DNA of 64,000 nt, from positions 3,224,001-3,288,000 of the forward strand of contig OZ245876.1 of assembly GCA_965229445.1 (NCBI GenBank), in the 5' to 3' direction. The translations under genes were made by a program, and so were the position numbers. Positions 54,173-62,971 of this stretch are shown piece by piece. This stretch comes from Owenweeksia sp965229445 (lineage in GTDB: Bacteria > Bacteroidota > Bacteroidia > Flavobacteriales > Schleiferiaceae). Positions within the stretch are counted from its first letter, which is position 1. Each line of letters starts with the position of its first letter. The notes under the pieces are model-generated. The model was not told where the DNA came from. It was given only the letters and a program-made list of their open reading frames with translations, and ran no database searches.

Positions 54173-56638
54173 CTATGATCCGCAAGCTTCGCAGTCATCC
54201 GGATTATCGATGCTGCATGCTATGGTCTCTTCAGCACTAAAACCTGCCACACTCTGAGCCATCTCCATTACGCGATCCTGCCCGATCTGTGCTGCTTTTG
54301 TCAAGTCCTGACTAGCTTGAATGGCCTCTGTCTGAGCACTCTCAGTTACAGGTTCCAATTCACCCTTCGATTGCTTCTGTACAGTAAATTTAATGGCATC
54401 AGAAGCAGCCTTGGTCCTTAGATAATACATTCCAGTTTTGAGCCCTTTTTCCCATGCGTAGAAATGCATGGAGGTAAGCTTGCCAATATTTGCGTTCTCC
54501 ATAAAGAGATTTAGCGACTGAGATTGGTCGATAAAGTATCCACGATCAGCAGACATGTCAATGATGTCCTTCATGCTCATTTCCCATACGGTCTTATAGA
54601 TCTCTTTAAGATTATCCGGAATTACATCGATATGCTGGATGGAACCATTGGCCCGGATGATTTCTTGTTTGAGATCCTCATTCCACAGGCCGAGATCTAC
54701 CAAATCCACCAATAAATGCTTATTAACTACTATAAATTCTCCACTGAGTACCCGTCGGGTATAAATGTTGGAGGTATATGGCTCAAAACACTCATTATTG
54801 CCCAGAATCTGAGAAGTGGATGCGGTTGGCATAGGCGCCAGAAGCAGCGAATTACGCACACCGTGTTCCTTAATCTCAGCTCTCAAGCTGTTCCAATCCC
54901 AACGACCACTTAAGCTTTCTTCTTTCACTCCCCACATATCAAACTGGAAAATACCTTCGCTAATGGGTGATCCCTGATAAGTTTCGTAGGGTCCGTCCGC
55001 TATAGATTCATCCTTTGATGCCGTCAGTGAGGCGTAGTAAATGGTTTCAAAGATGTCTTTGTTCAGCTCTTTGGCTTCTTCAGAAGTAAAGGCCAATCTC
55101 AACTTAATAAATGTATCTGCCAAGCCCTGCACGCCTAATCCAATCGGACGATGGCGCATATTGCTGTTGCGTGCTTCAGGAACCGGATAATAATTGCGAT
55201 CAATGATGCGATTCAGGTTTTTAGTCACCTTATAGGTAACCTCAAACAACTTAGCGTGATCAAACTTGCCATCTTCCACAAACATGGGCAAAGCCAATGA
55301 TGCCAAATTGCATACGGCAACCTCATCGGGAGCCGTATACTCGATAATTTCCGTGCATAAGTTTGAGGAGCGGATGGTGCCCAGATTCTTCTGGTTGCTC
55401 TTGGAGTTAGCAGCATCCTTATACAACATGTATGGGGTACCGGTTTCAATCTGCGATTCAGTAATCTTACCCCAAAGATCACGGGCTTTTACGGTTTTTC
55501 TACCTTTTCCCTGCTCTTCGTAGCTGGTATAAAGTTTTTCAAACTCTTCGCCATAAGAATCTGCCAGTCCCGGGCATTCATGCGGACACATCAAAGTCCA
55601 TTCAGCATCTTCCTTCACTCTTTTCATGAATAGGTCCGGAGTCCACATGGCATAGAATAAATCGCGGGCACGCATTTCTTCTTTACCATGATTCTTCTTA
55701 AGATCCAGAAAATCAAAGATATCTGCATGCCAGGGCTCCATATAAACTGCGAAGGAACCTTTGCGTTTACCACCACCCTGATCTACATAGCGGGCTGTAT
55801 CATTGTAAACGCGAAGCATCGGCACGATGCCATTTGAGGTGCCATTGGTGCCACGGATATAGGATCCGGTAGCCCTTACATTGTGAATGCTCAATCCAAT
55901 ACCTCCTGCAGATTGAGAAATTTTAGCACATTGCTTGAGGGTGTCATAAATACCATCAATGCTATCGTCTTTCATGGTAAGCAGAAAACAGCTCGACATT
56001 TGAGGTTTTGGTGTACCCGCGTTAAACAAGGTTGGCGTAGCATGGGTAAAGTACTTTTTAGACATCAGCTGATAGGTCTCAATAGCACTTTCAATATCTT
56101 CTTTGTGAATACCCAGCGCAACACGCATGATCATATGTTGTGGACGCTCCGCAATTTTGCCATCTAAGCGGAGTAAATAAGAACGTTCCAGGGTTTTAAA
56201 CCCGAAATAATCATAGCTAAAATCACGATCGTAAATAAGTGTCGAATCCAGGGTTGCGGCATGCTCCTGAATTAAGGCATATACATCATCTGCAATGAGC
56301 GGAGAAGACTGGCCTGTTTTAGGGTTGATATATTCGTAAAGCAACTTCATGGTTTCGCTGAAGGACTTACGGGTATTCTTATGCAGGTTGGATACAGCAA
56401 TTCTCGCGGCCAGTTGAGCGTAATCAGGATGACGGGTGGTCATACTTGCGGCTACCTCTGCGGCCAGGCTATCCAATTCAGAGGTGGTAACCCCTTCGTA
56501 AATCCCTTCAATAACCTTCATGGCTACCGTAGTGGGATCAACTAATTCACTTAATCCGTAACACAATTTTTGGATACGGCCGGTTATCTTATCAAATTTT
56601 ACTGACTCTTTTCTACCATCCCTTTTTAATACGTACAT
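54173..56638 (-). CDS. nrdA: Class Ia ribonucleoside-diphosphate reductase, alpha subunit
   Basis: An 821-residue catalytic subunit that reduces ribonucleoside diphosphates. An N-terminal ATP cone (MYVLKRDGRKESVKFDKI) is present, so dATP inhibition is expected. The active-site cysteine pair is represented by MSSCFLLTMKDDSIDGI and the NxCxE motif by RSSNLCTEIIEY; the third loop is in GSYIRGTNGTSNGIVPML. The C-terminal redox pair ends the protein as CEACGS, almost the same as the end of human RRM1 (CLMCGS), so this is the eukaryote-like form. nrdB lies 111 bp upstream on the same strand, so both are in one transcript. Confidence 0.97.
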   Translation of the reverse strand: MYVLKRDGRKESVKFDKITGRIQKLCYGLSELVDPTTVAMKVIEGIYEGVTTSELDSLAAEVAASMTTRHPDYAQLAARIAVSNLHKNTRKSFSETMKLLYEYINPKTGQSSPLIADDVYALIQEHAATLDSTLIYDRDFSYDYFGFKTLERSYLLRLDGKIAERPQHMIMRVALGIHKEDIESAIETYQLMSKKYFTHATPTLFNAGTPKPQMSSCFLLTMKDDSIDGIYDTLKQCAKISQSAGGIGLSIHNVRATGSYIRGTNGTSNGIVPMLRVYNDTARYVDQGGGKRKGSFAVYMEPWHADIFDFLDLKKNHGKEEMRARDLFYAMWTPDLFMKRVKEDAEWTLMCPHECPGLADSYGEEFEKLYTSYEEQGKGRKTVKARDLWGKITESQIETGTPYMLYKDAANSKSNQKNLGTIRSSNLCTEIIEYTAPDEVAVCNLASLALPMFVEDGKFDHAKLFEVTYKVTKNLNRIIDRNYYPVPEARNSNMRHRPIGLGVQGLADTFIKLRLAFTSEEAKELNKDIFETIYYASLTASKDESIADGPYETYQGSPISEGIFQFDMWGVKEESLSGRWDWNSLRAEIKEHGVRNSLLLAPMPTASTSQILGNNECFEPYTSNIYTRRVLSGEFIVVNKHLLVDLVDLGLWNEDLKQEIIRANGSIQHIDVIPDNLKEIYKTVWEMSMKDIIDMSADRGYFIDQSQSLNLFMENANIGKLTSMHFYAWEKGLKTGMYYLRTKAASDAIKFTVQKQSKGELEPVTESAQTEAIQASQDLTKAAQIGQDRVMEMAQSVAGFSAEETIACSIDNPDDCEACGS

Positions 56639-56749
56639 GCTCCCTTTGTTTATAATATGGTTGTCTACTCTGTTTTATCCGTATCTAACTTCGCATTACT
56701 ATCTATGCGTTTAACGGACTGCTAATGTTAGTTGCTAAATATTGATTGT

Positions 56750-57733
56750 TCAGAAGTCCTCGTCAAAGGCAATCTGCTGCGAATCAGAACCTTGAACTAC
56801 GCCACTCTTCTGGTACTCTGCTACTCTTTTCTCGAAGAAATTGGTCTTACCCTGCAGGCTGATCATGTCCATAAAATCGAACGGATTCTCCACATTGAAG
56901 ACCTTTTCACACTCCAGTTCAACCAGTAATCGGTCCGTCACAAATTCAAGGTACTGGGTCATCAGTTTAGAGTTCATGCCAATAAGACTTACCGGCAGGG
57001 CTTCTGTTATAAACTCGCGCTCGATGTCCAGCGCTTCAATGATAATTTGACGAATGCGATCTTTAGGCACCTTGTTTACCAGGTGTTTATTGTGAAGGTG
57101 GCAGGCAAAGTCACAGTGCATACCTTCATCACGTGAGATCAATTCATTGCTAAAAGTTAAACCGGGCATGAGGCCGCGCTTTTTGAGCCAAAAAATGGAA
57201 CAAAATGATCCACTAAAGAAAATTCCTTCAACGGCGGCAAAAGCGACCAGACGCTCGGCAAATGAATCAGATTCAATCCAGCGGATAGCCCATTCCGCCT
57301 TTTTCTTGATGGCTTCAAAATTCTCGATAGCACGAAACAGTTTAAGGCTATCCTCCTTGTCTTTAATATAGGTGTCAATGAGTAGAGAATAAGTTTCGCT
57401 GTGGATGTTCTCCATCATGATCTGAAAGCCGTAAAAGAACTTAGCTTCTGTGTATTGCACCTCATTCACAAAGTTTTCTGCCAGGTTCTCATTAACGATT
57501 CCATCACTAGCCGCAAAAAAGGCAAGAATATGTTTTATGAAATGGCGTTCATCGTCATTGAGTTTATTTTCCCAATCGGTTAAGTCCTGATGCAAATCAA
57601 TTTCTTCGGCCGTCCAGAAACTCGCTTCCTGTTTTTTATACCACTCCCAAATGTCATGATGCTCAATTGGAAATAATACAAATCGATTCTTGTTTTCTTC
57701 TAAAATGGGTTCCTGGGGCGTGCTCATGTTCAA
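56750..57733 (-). CDS. nrdB: Class Ia ribonucleoside-diphosphate reductase, beta subunit
   Basis: A 327-residue ferritin-like subunit that holds the di-iron site and tyrosyl radical. The metal and radical region reads FYGFQIMMENIHSETYSLLIDTYIKD, where Glu and His bind iron and the Tyr of SETYSLL matches the radical Tyr of eukaryotic R2. Later ligands are in FAAVEGIFFSG and RDEGMHCDFACHL. The C-terminus ends in FDEDF, like the DADF tail of animal R2 that docks with R1. It lies upstream of nrdA on the same strand. No dATP-cone or NrdR box is visible to me upstream. Confidence 0.96.
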   Translation of the reverse strand: MNMSTPQEPILEENKNRFVLFPIEHHDIWEWYKKQEASFWTAEEIDLHQDLTDWENKLNDDERHFIKHILAFFAASDGIVNENLAENFVNEVQYTEAKFFYGFQIMMENIHSETYSLLIDTYIKDKEDSLKLFRAIENFEAIKKKAEWAIRWIESDSFAERLVAFAAVEGIFFSGSFCSIFWLKKRGLMPGLTFSNELISRDEGMHCDFACHLHNKHLVNKVPKDRIRQIIIEALDIEREFITEALPVSLIGMNSKLMTQYLEFVTDRLLVELECEKVFNVENPFDFMDMISLQGKTNFFEKRVAEYQKSGVVQGSDSQQIAFDEDF

Positions 57734-58101
57734 TCTCTTTAAATAATTCTATTTGCTTCCGGTTCATTTACTGACAGTTAGCCTTGTAATCAATTTGTAA
57801 ATCATTGATTATCAATAACGTAACCGACAAAGGTTAAGTGGATAACAAGCCATTATATAAGCTTGCAATTCAAATTTTAGGAATATGAACTGCCCATCCA
57901 ATGGCTAGTTTTTAACATTCGGGGGCTTTTATTAACAGGGGCTTAAAAGCAAAATGCTCCGTAATTCAATGAGTCAGGGGGATGCCAAAAAAACCAAATG
58001 TATCACGTGAAGTTTTCCAATAAATAATTCACACTGATTGTTAAAAACAGAAAGGCAAAATTGAACGATGCGCTGATTTTTTAATATGACACTTAGGTAG
58101 A
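57734..58101. other. Gap upstream of nrdB
   Basis: A 368-bp AT-rich stretch with no gene I can support, and no clear hairpin-plus-T-run terminator. It must carry the promoter of nrdBA (minus strand) and the 3' end signal of the DUF3109 gene. Confidence 0.5.
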
Positions 58102-58680
58102 TCACTTATGTGCACGATAAAGTTTCGCAACTTCCTCGAGTTCCTCAAACCAATCTATACCATATTTTCTTATCAGAGCGTCGCGAGCAAACTGATAAAC
58201 AGGCACTTTCAGTGATTTTCCCAACTCACATGCCGCACTACATATTTGCCACTGATGATAGTTTACCGCATCGTACTTTTCATAGCCTTGAATTCGAATA
58301 GGATATAAATGACAAGAAATTGGTTTGCGGAAATTTGTAGCCCCTTCTTCCCAGGCTTTTTCGATCCCGCACTTGGTAACGCCTTTGTCATCATAAACCA
58401 CATAGGCGCACTCCGCGTCATTGACCAACGGGGTTACCCTTTCTCCATCTGAAGGATCAATAACTGAAGTACCCAACAACTCGACAGACTGAGCACCTTC
58501 ATTTCTGAGAAAGGGCTTTATATTGAGGTACTCCTTCTCTAGAATTTCAACTTCATCTTCTGTAAGAGGCGCTCCGGCATCACCTTCCACACAGCATGCT
58601 CCTTTACATACGGAAAGGTTACATACAAATTCTTCTTCGAGAAGCTCCCGGGAAACCAAACTATCACCAATAGATATCAC
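58102..58680 (-). CDS. DUF3109 cysteine-rich protein
   Basis: A 192-residue protein (from GTG 58680) with YkgJ/DUF3109-type cysteine clusters: EFVCNLSVCKGACCVEGDAG, then AECAYVVYDDKGVTKCGIEKA, then ISCHLYPIRI and ICSAACELG. These are likely metal or Fe-S ligands. The function is unknown. A longer frame exists from a TTG at 58764, but it would run into the divergent glyS start region and add residues not seen in the family, so the GTG is the better start. It is divergent from glyS. Confidence 0.78.
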   Translation of the reverse strand: MISIGDSLVSRELLEEEFVCNLSVCKGACCVEGDAGAPLTEDEVEILEKEYLNIKPFLRNEGAQSVELLGTSVIDPSDGERVTPLVNDAECAYVVYDDKGVTKCGIEKAWEEGATNFRKPISCHLYPIRIQGYEKYDAVNYHQWQICSAACELGKSLKVPVYQFARDALIRKYGIDWFEELEEVAKLYRAHK

Positions 58681-58768
58681 TCTGAAAATTTTCGTGGTAA
58701 ATATAATTGTTGATTTTGCATGCCCGGGAAAAACATTTGTCGCCTCCTCATCCTTCAGGGTCAAATGT

Positions 58769-58776
58769 TACTTTTG
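58769..58776 (+). promoter_or_regulatory. -7 box of glyS
   Basis: TACTTTTG, an exact TAnnTTTG match, ends five bases before ATG 58782, giving an almost leaderless mRNA. Confidence 0.5.
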
Positions 58777-58781
58777 CCGCC

Positions 58782-60323
58782 ATGAATCAAGAAGACCTCT
58801 TTAAAAAGATAATTGCTCACGCCAAGGAATATGGATTCATCTTTCCTTCAAGTGAGATTTATGACGGTTTGTCTGCCGTATATGACTATGGTCAAAACGG
58901 AGCAGAACTCAAGAAGAACATAAGGGAATACTGGTGGCGCAGTATGGTAAATCTGCATGAGAATATTGTAGGGCTTGATGCCGCTATCATGATGCAGCCA
59001 CAGGTGTGGAAGGCAAGTGGTCATGTGGACGCCTTTAACGATCCTTTGATCGACAATAAGGACAGCAAGAAGAGATATCGCGCGGATGTTCTGCTAGAGG
59101 ATTACGCCGAGAAACAGAGGCAAAAAGCACAGAAAGAAGTTGATAAAGCCAGAAAACGATTTGGTGAGGAATTCGATGAAGACATGTTTCGGCAGACCAA
59201 TCCCCGGGTTAAGAAATATACGGATGAGGCAGACTCCACCTTAAAAAGAATGGCTGCCAGTCTGGATAGCGAGGATTTGGCAGCTGTTAAACATTTAATT
59301 GAGGAGAAAGGTATCGCCGACCCGGTTTCGGGATCTAGAAATTGGACAGACGTAAGGCAATTCAACCTGATGTTTGGCACTCAGTTGGGATCCGTTGCCG
59401 GAGATTCAGGGACTTTATACCTCCGTCCGGAAACAGCACAGGGAATATTCGTGAATTACCTCAATGTGCAAAAAACCGGAAGAATGCGTATCCCATTCGG
59501 TATAGCGCAAACGGGTAAAGCTTTCCGCAATGAAATTGTGGCGCGACAGTTCATATTTCGAATGCGGGAATTTGAGCAAATGGAAATGCAGTTCTTTGTT
59601 CGTCCCGGAGAGGAGATGAGGTGGTATGAACACTGGAAAGAGTTGCGTATGAAGTGGCATTTGGCTCTGGGAATTCCCGAAGAATACTATCGTTTTCACG
59701 ATCACGATAAGTTGGCACATTATGCCAATGCTGCGGCGGATATAGAATTTAAGTTTCCGTTTGGATTCAAAGAACTGGAAGGCATTCACAGTCGTACAGA
59801 CTTTGACCTTAAAGCCCATGAGGAATTTAGCGGCAAGAAACTGCAGTACTTTGATCCTGAACTCAACGAGAGTTATGTGCCCTATGTGGTAGAAACTTCC
59901 ATTGGTCTTGATCGAATGTTTCTGGCTGTATTAAGTTCCGCATTTTTGGAAGAGCAGCTTGATGATGGTAGTGTGAGAAGCGTGCTTAAATTACCTATGG
60001 CTTTGGCTCCGGTGAAGGTTGCGGTGTTGCCTCTGGTTAAGAAAGATGGCTTACCTGAAATTGCCAGGGAAATTATTAATGATTTAAAACTGGACTACAA
60101 CTGCCAGTACGATGAAAAAGATGCGATTGGGAAACGCTACAGAAGGCAGGATGCCATTGGCACGCCATTGTGTGTTACCGTTGATCATCAGACCAAAGAG
60201 GATGGGACGGTAACCATAAGGTATAGAGATAGTATGAATCAGGATCGCGTATCGATTAATGAGCTCGCCGCACATCTAAATGACTTGGTTGGACTCAAAG
60301 CGCTGTTAAAGAGCTTATTCTAA
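58782..60323 (+). CDS. glyS: Glycyl-tRNA synthetase (dimeric, class II)
   Basis: A 513-residue class II synthetase of the eukaryote/archaea-like alpha2 type. It begins with MNQEDLFKKIIAHAKEYGFIFPSSEIYDG and has motif 1/2 regions GTLYLRPETAQGIFVNYLN and GKAFRNEIVARQFIFRMREFEQME, motif 3 in YVVETSIGLDRMFLAVL, and a C-terminal anticodon-binding domain (APVKVAVLPLVKKDG). It charges tRNA-Gly. ATG 58782 is chosen because a -7 box immediately precedes it and the 25 residues upstream (from 58707) are unlike the family. Confidence 0.96.
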   Translation: MNQEDLFKKIIAHAKEYGFIFPSSEIYDGLSAVYDYGQNGAELKKNIREYWWRSMVNLHENIVGLDAAIMMQPQVWKASGHVDAFNDPLIDNKDSKKRYRADVLLEDYAEKQRQKAQKEVDKARKRFGEEFDEDMFRQTNPRVKKYTDEADSTLKRMAASLDSEDLAAVKHLIEEKGIADPVSGSRNWTDVRQFNLMFGTQLGSVAGDSGTLYLRPETAQGIFVNYLNVQKTGRMRIPFGIAQTGKAFRNEIVARQFIFRMREFEQMEMQFFVRPGEEMRWYEHWKELRMKWHLALGIPEEYYRFHDHDKLAHYANAAADIEFKFPFGFKELEGIHSRTDFDLKAHEEFSGKKLQYFDPELNESYVPYVVETSIGLDRMFLAVLSSAFLEEQLDDGSVRSVLKLPMALAPVKVAVLPLVKKDGLPEIAREIINDLKLDYNCQYDEKDAIGKRYRRQDAIGTPLCVTVDHQTKEDGTVTIRYRDSMNQDRVSINELAAHLNDLVGLKALLKSLF

Positions 60324-60356
60324 TCAATATTCTCCTAGTTATTGCGGAAATTATTT

Positions 60357-60364
60357 TATTTTCG
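60357..60364 (+). promoter_or_regulatory. -7-like box of the acidic lipoprotein gene
   Basis: TATTTTCG, one base from TAnnTTTG, 29 bp before ATG 60394. Confidence 0.35.
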
Positions 60365-60393
60365 CCGACTAACAACCATAATTCTGTTAAGTG

Positions 60394-60672
60394 ATGAAAA
60401 AGATCAATCTGTTCGCATTAGCTCTATTATTTGTAGGAGCAATGGCCTGTCAAAATGCTGATTCTGCGGAAGACGCAATGGAAGATGCTGCTGAAAATGT
60501 AGAAGAAGCTGCTGATGAAGTTTCTGATGATATTGAAGAGGCGGTAGATGACGCTACTGATGAAGCTGAGGAAGCTCTTGAAGATGGTGGCGATGCCATG
60601 GAAGAAGCAGCTGAAGATGGTGGAGACGCTATGGAAGAAGCAGCCGAGACGCACAGCGAGGAGAAAATGTAA
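60394..60672 (+). CDS. Small acidic repeat lipoprotein
   Basis: A 92-residue product with a lipoprotein signal (KINLFALALLFVGAMAC, Cys near 18). The mature part is very acidic and repetitive, built of heptad-like EDAMEDAAENVEEAAD, then DDIEEAVDDATDEAEEALEDGGDAMEEAAEDGG, where DGGDAMEEAAE is tandemly repeated. It should form an alpha-helical, possibly coiled-coil, negatively charged stalk on a membrane. ATG 60394 is preferred to the GTG at 60391. No function is known. A bidirectional terminator follows at 60692. Confidence 0.75.
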   Translation: MKKINLFALALLFVGAMACQNADSAEDAMEDAAENVEEAADEVSDDIEEAVDDATDEAEEALEDGGDAMEEAAEDGGDAMEEAAETHSEEKM

Positions 60673-60691
60673 AAGTTCTCTGATCCAAAAT

Positions 60692-60730
60692 AAAAAACCC
60701 TGATTGGCCTGGCGCTAATCAGGGTTTTTT
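60692..60730. terminator. Bidirectional terminator between acidic lipoprotein and S41 protease
   Basis: Fourteen-base arms (60692-60705 and 60717-60730) with A-run and T-run on either side and an eleven-base loop. The right arm overlaps the stop end of the minus-strand S41 gene, so it serves both convergent genes. Confidence 0.85.
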
Positions 60731-62310
60731 AATGCTTCCAAATCCGATTCGTACAAAGCCGCTATAGCCGTACTGAGGTATGGGTCGTGTGCGGCATAAA
60801 TTTGCTGAAATGCAGCACTCCCATAAAGGTTGTAAGCCATAAATGCTTTAATCCGGTCCTTGATCAATATCTGAGTGGAAACAGATTGATTTTGGATGGT
60901 TTCCGTGTGAATTCCAAAGAAGAAACTCAGCAAATCATCAGTTATCTCAAAATCTTCAATAAACTGATCTTCTGACCATTGACTTAGGTCGTTACGATGT
61001 TGATCGATATAGGAAAAGGCCTTTTCATCAAAATTTGCGATCAATCCCAAATGATATATAAAGGTGCGTGCATTTCCAGAGTCTCTCAGCACCTGTCTGT
61101 CTGGAAGTATCCCTCCCCCGCCATATACTTTTCTTCCTCCCAGGGTATAAAACACCTGATTACCTACATCGGCGGATGATTGAAAGGATCCATCTCCACC
61201 CAGGAAAGCATTACCATCATAAGATTCATACTCATTGAATGGTTTCTGAATACTTCTACCGCTGGGAGTAAAATACTTCTGCGTGGTTAATCGTAAACGG
61301 GAACCATCCTTAAGGCTAATCTCTTCTTGAACCAAGCCTTTGCCAAAGGATCGTTTGCCAACTACCCATCCCCGATCGTTATCCTGAATGGCTCCGGCCA
61401 CAATCTCACTGGCAGAAGCTGAATTTTCATTTATCAGAATTGCCAGGGCGCCATCTTCCCAATTACCGCGGGCACTAGACTTATACTTTTGTAATTCCCC
61501 GTCGCGGTCACGGGTGAACACTATTAAGCGATCATCTTCTAAAAATTCATCCGCTATCTCCTTGGCAGCTTGCATCAAGCCACCCGGATTGTCACGCAGA
61601 TCTAAAACCAATTTCTCTGCACCCTGCTGCTTTAAAGACTTTATCGAACTTCTTATCTCGGCACTTGATGTTTGGGCAAAGCGCAGTAATTTGATATATC
61701 CTATTTGGTCATCAAGCATAAAAGCCATGGGTACACTTTTAATAGGAATGGCATCCCGCTCCACTTCGAAGCTCATCATCAGGCCTGTAGAAGGTCTGAA
61801 TACACTGAGATTCACCGCACTACCCGACTCACCTTTCAGGGTATTAATCACGTGATTGCTGGTGATGTCTGACCCGAAGAGGACATCCTCCCCTGCCATG
61901 ATGATACGGTCTCCTTTCTCAATGCCCGACTTATAGGAAGGTCCGCCCTCAATGGCGTGAATCACCGTTAAGGTATCTTTGAAAATTTTGAATTCAATCC
62001 CTATCCCCTCAAAACTGCCTCGCATACTCTCTTCGCTCCTCGAGGCCAGGTCACTGGATAGATAAGTACTGTGAGGATCTAATTTTTTGAGAAGATCTTC
62101 AATGGTTAAATCCAGAAGGCTATCAGTATTCACCTCGTCGACATACTCATAATTTATGTAATCAATGATTTGCCGCAGCTTGGTCTCGCGTTCATTGCTC
62201 TCCACCAATGCAATAGGCTTTACCGGGAAATTTAAAAAGCTCCCTATCAAGATTCCACCTACCAGGGCTAAACCTAGGAATATCGGTATGAGAATATTGT
62301 TAGTTTTCAT
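60715..62310 (-). CDS. S41 carboxy-terminal processing protease with PDZ domain
   Basis: A 531-residue second S41 protease. Membrane segment about 7-27, PDZ domain about 95-175 (YKSGIEKGDRIIMAGEDVL), protease core with catalytic Ser in NENSASASEIVAGAI near 298 and Lys in GKRSFGKGLVQEE. It differs from the one at 41677 in its C-terminal region (no extended charged tail but a FGIHTETIQNQ stretch). It overlaps the dCMP deaminase gene by 11 bp at its start, so the pair is co-transcribed. Confidence 0.93.
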   Translation of the reverse strand: MKTNNILIPIFLGLALVGGILIGSFLNFPVKPIALVESNERETKLRQIIDYINYEYVDEVNTDSLLDLTIEDLLKKLDPHSTYLSSDLASRSEESMRGSFEGIGIEFKIFKDTLTVIHAIEGGPSYKSGIEKGDRIIMAGEDVLFGSDITSNHVINTLKGESGSAVNLSVFRPSTGLMMSFEVERDAIPIKSVPMAFMLDDQIGYIKLLRFAQTSSAEIRSSIKSLKQQGAEKLVLDLRDNPGGLMQAAKEIADEFLEDDRLIVFTRDRDGELQKYKSSARGNWEDGALAILINENSASASEIVAGAIQDNDRGWVVGKRSFGKGLVQEEISLKDGSRLRLTTQKYFTPSGRSIQKPFNEYESYDGNAFLGGDGSFQSSADVGNQVFYTLGGRKVYGGGGILPDRQVLRDSGNARTFIYHLGLIANFDEKAFSYIDQHRNDLSQWSEDQFIEDFEITDDLLSFFFGIHTETIQNQSVSTQILIKDRIKAFMAYNLYGSAAFQQIYAAHDPYLSTAIAALYESDLEALKNPD

Positions 62311-62734
62311 GATATACTTCTTCTATCTGGACAATCTCCACGCCCGCTCTACTTAGAAATTGAAGTCCACTATCATCTTTATAACGCTCTTTGTACACCA
62401 ATCGTTTAATGCCAGCCTGATGAATTAGTTTGCTGCAATTCTGGCAAGGAGACATAGTAAGGTACAAGGTGGCATCTTTACAACTATGAGTTGAACCAGC
62501 TACTTTGAGAATTGCATTCGCTTCGGCGTGCAGAACATACCACTTGGTGTATCCCTCATCATCTTCACAAATATTCTCAAAACCACTGGGGGTTCCATTA
62601 TAGCCATCAGAAATAATCATGCGGTCCTTCACAATTAAGGAACCAACCTGCCTGCGCTGACAATAAGAGAGTTTTGCCCATTCAATAGCCATTCTCAAGT
62701 AGGCTATATCATATTTACGCTGCTTTACATCCAT
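62300..62734 (-). CDS. dCMP deaminase family protein
   Basis: A 144-residue zinc-dependent cytidine/deoxycytidylate deaminase. The zinc and catalytic residues are HAEANAI (His and the catalytic Glu) and SPCQNCSKL (two Cys). The substrate stretch is SDGYNGTPSGFENIC. It turns dCMP to dUMP for thymidylate synthesis; ComE-like members also exist, so the exact substrate is inferred. ATG 62734 (MDVKQRKYDIAYLRMA) is chosen; an upstream ATG at 62776 would add 14 residues. It overlaps the S41 gene by 11 bp. Confidence 0.92.
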   Translation of the reverse strand: MDVKQRKYDIAYLRMAIEWAKLSYCQRRQVGSLIVKDRMIISDGYNGTPSGFENICEDDEGYTKWYVLHAEANAILKVAGSTHSCKDATLYLTMSPCQNCSKLIHQAGIKRLVYKERYKDDSGLQFLSRAGVEIVQIEEVYHEN

Positions 62735-62899
62735 ACTATACAAAGATGATGAATTAGCCGCTAAGATGTGTGCCATCGCTAAAGGCTAATAGTTAAATAT
62801 ATGTTAGTCTTTGTTATTGGTTGCATTCATGCGGATCAAGCTTCAGTTTTTAGGGTTAAATCAAAAATTTCACCGCGAAGAGTTCAATAATAAATCTTT

Positions 62900-62917
62900 T
62901 ATCGTAATATTGCGATA
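62900..62917 (+). promoter_or_regulatory. Possible ArsR-type operator upstream of arsM
   Basis: TATCGTAATATTGCGATA is an 18-bp palindrome with one mismatch (perfect form TATCGCAATATTGCGATA), 55 bp before the arsM ATG. As I recall, ArsR/SmtB-family repressors use operators of this kind; no arsR gene is in the window. Confidence 0.5.
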
Positions 62918-62971
62918 TTATAATGATAATTCATATCAGGTTTATTTTCACTAACTTAATAGTACGATACC

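Noticed and set aside
58707..58781. Extended glyS N-terminus
   Set aside because: The extra 25 residues are unlike glycyl-tRNA synthetases, and a -7 box sits directly before the ATG at 58782.
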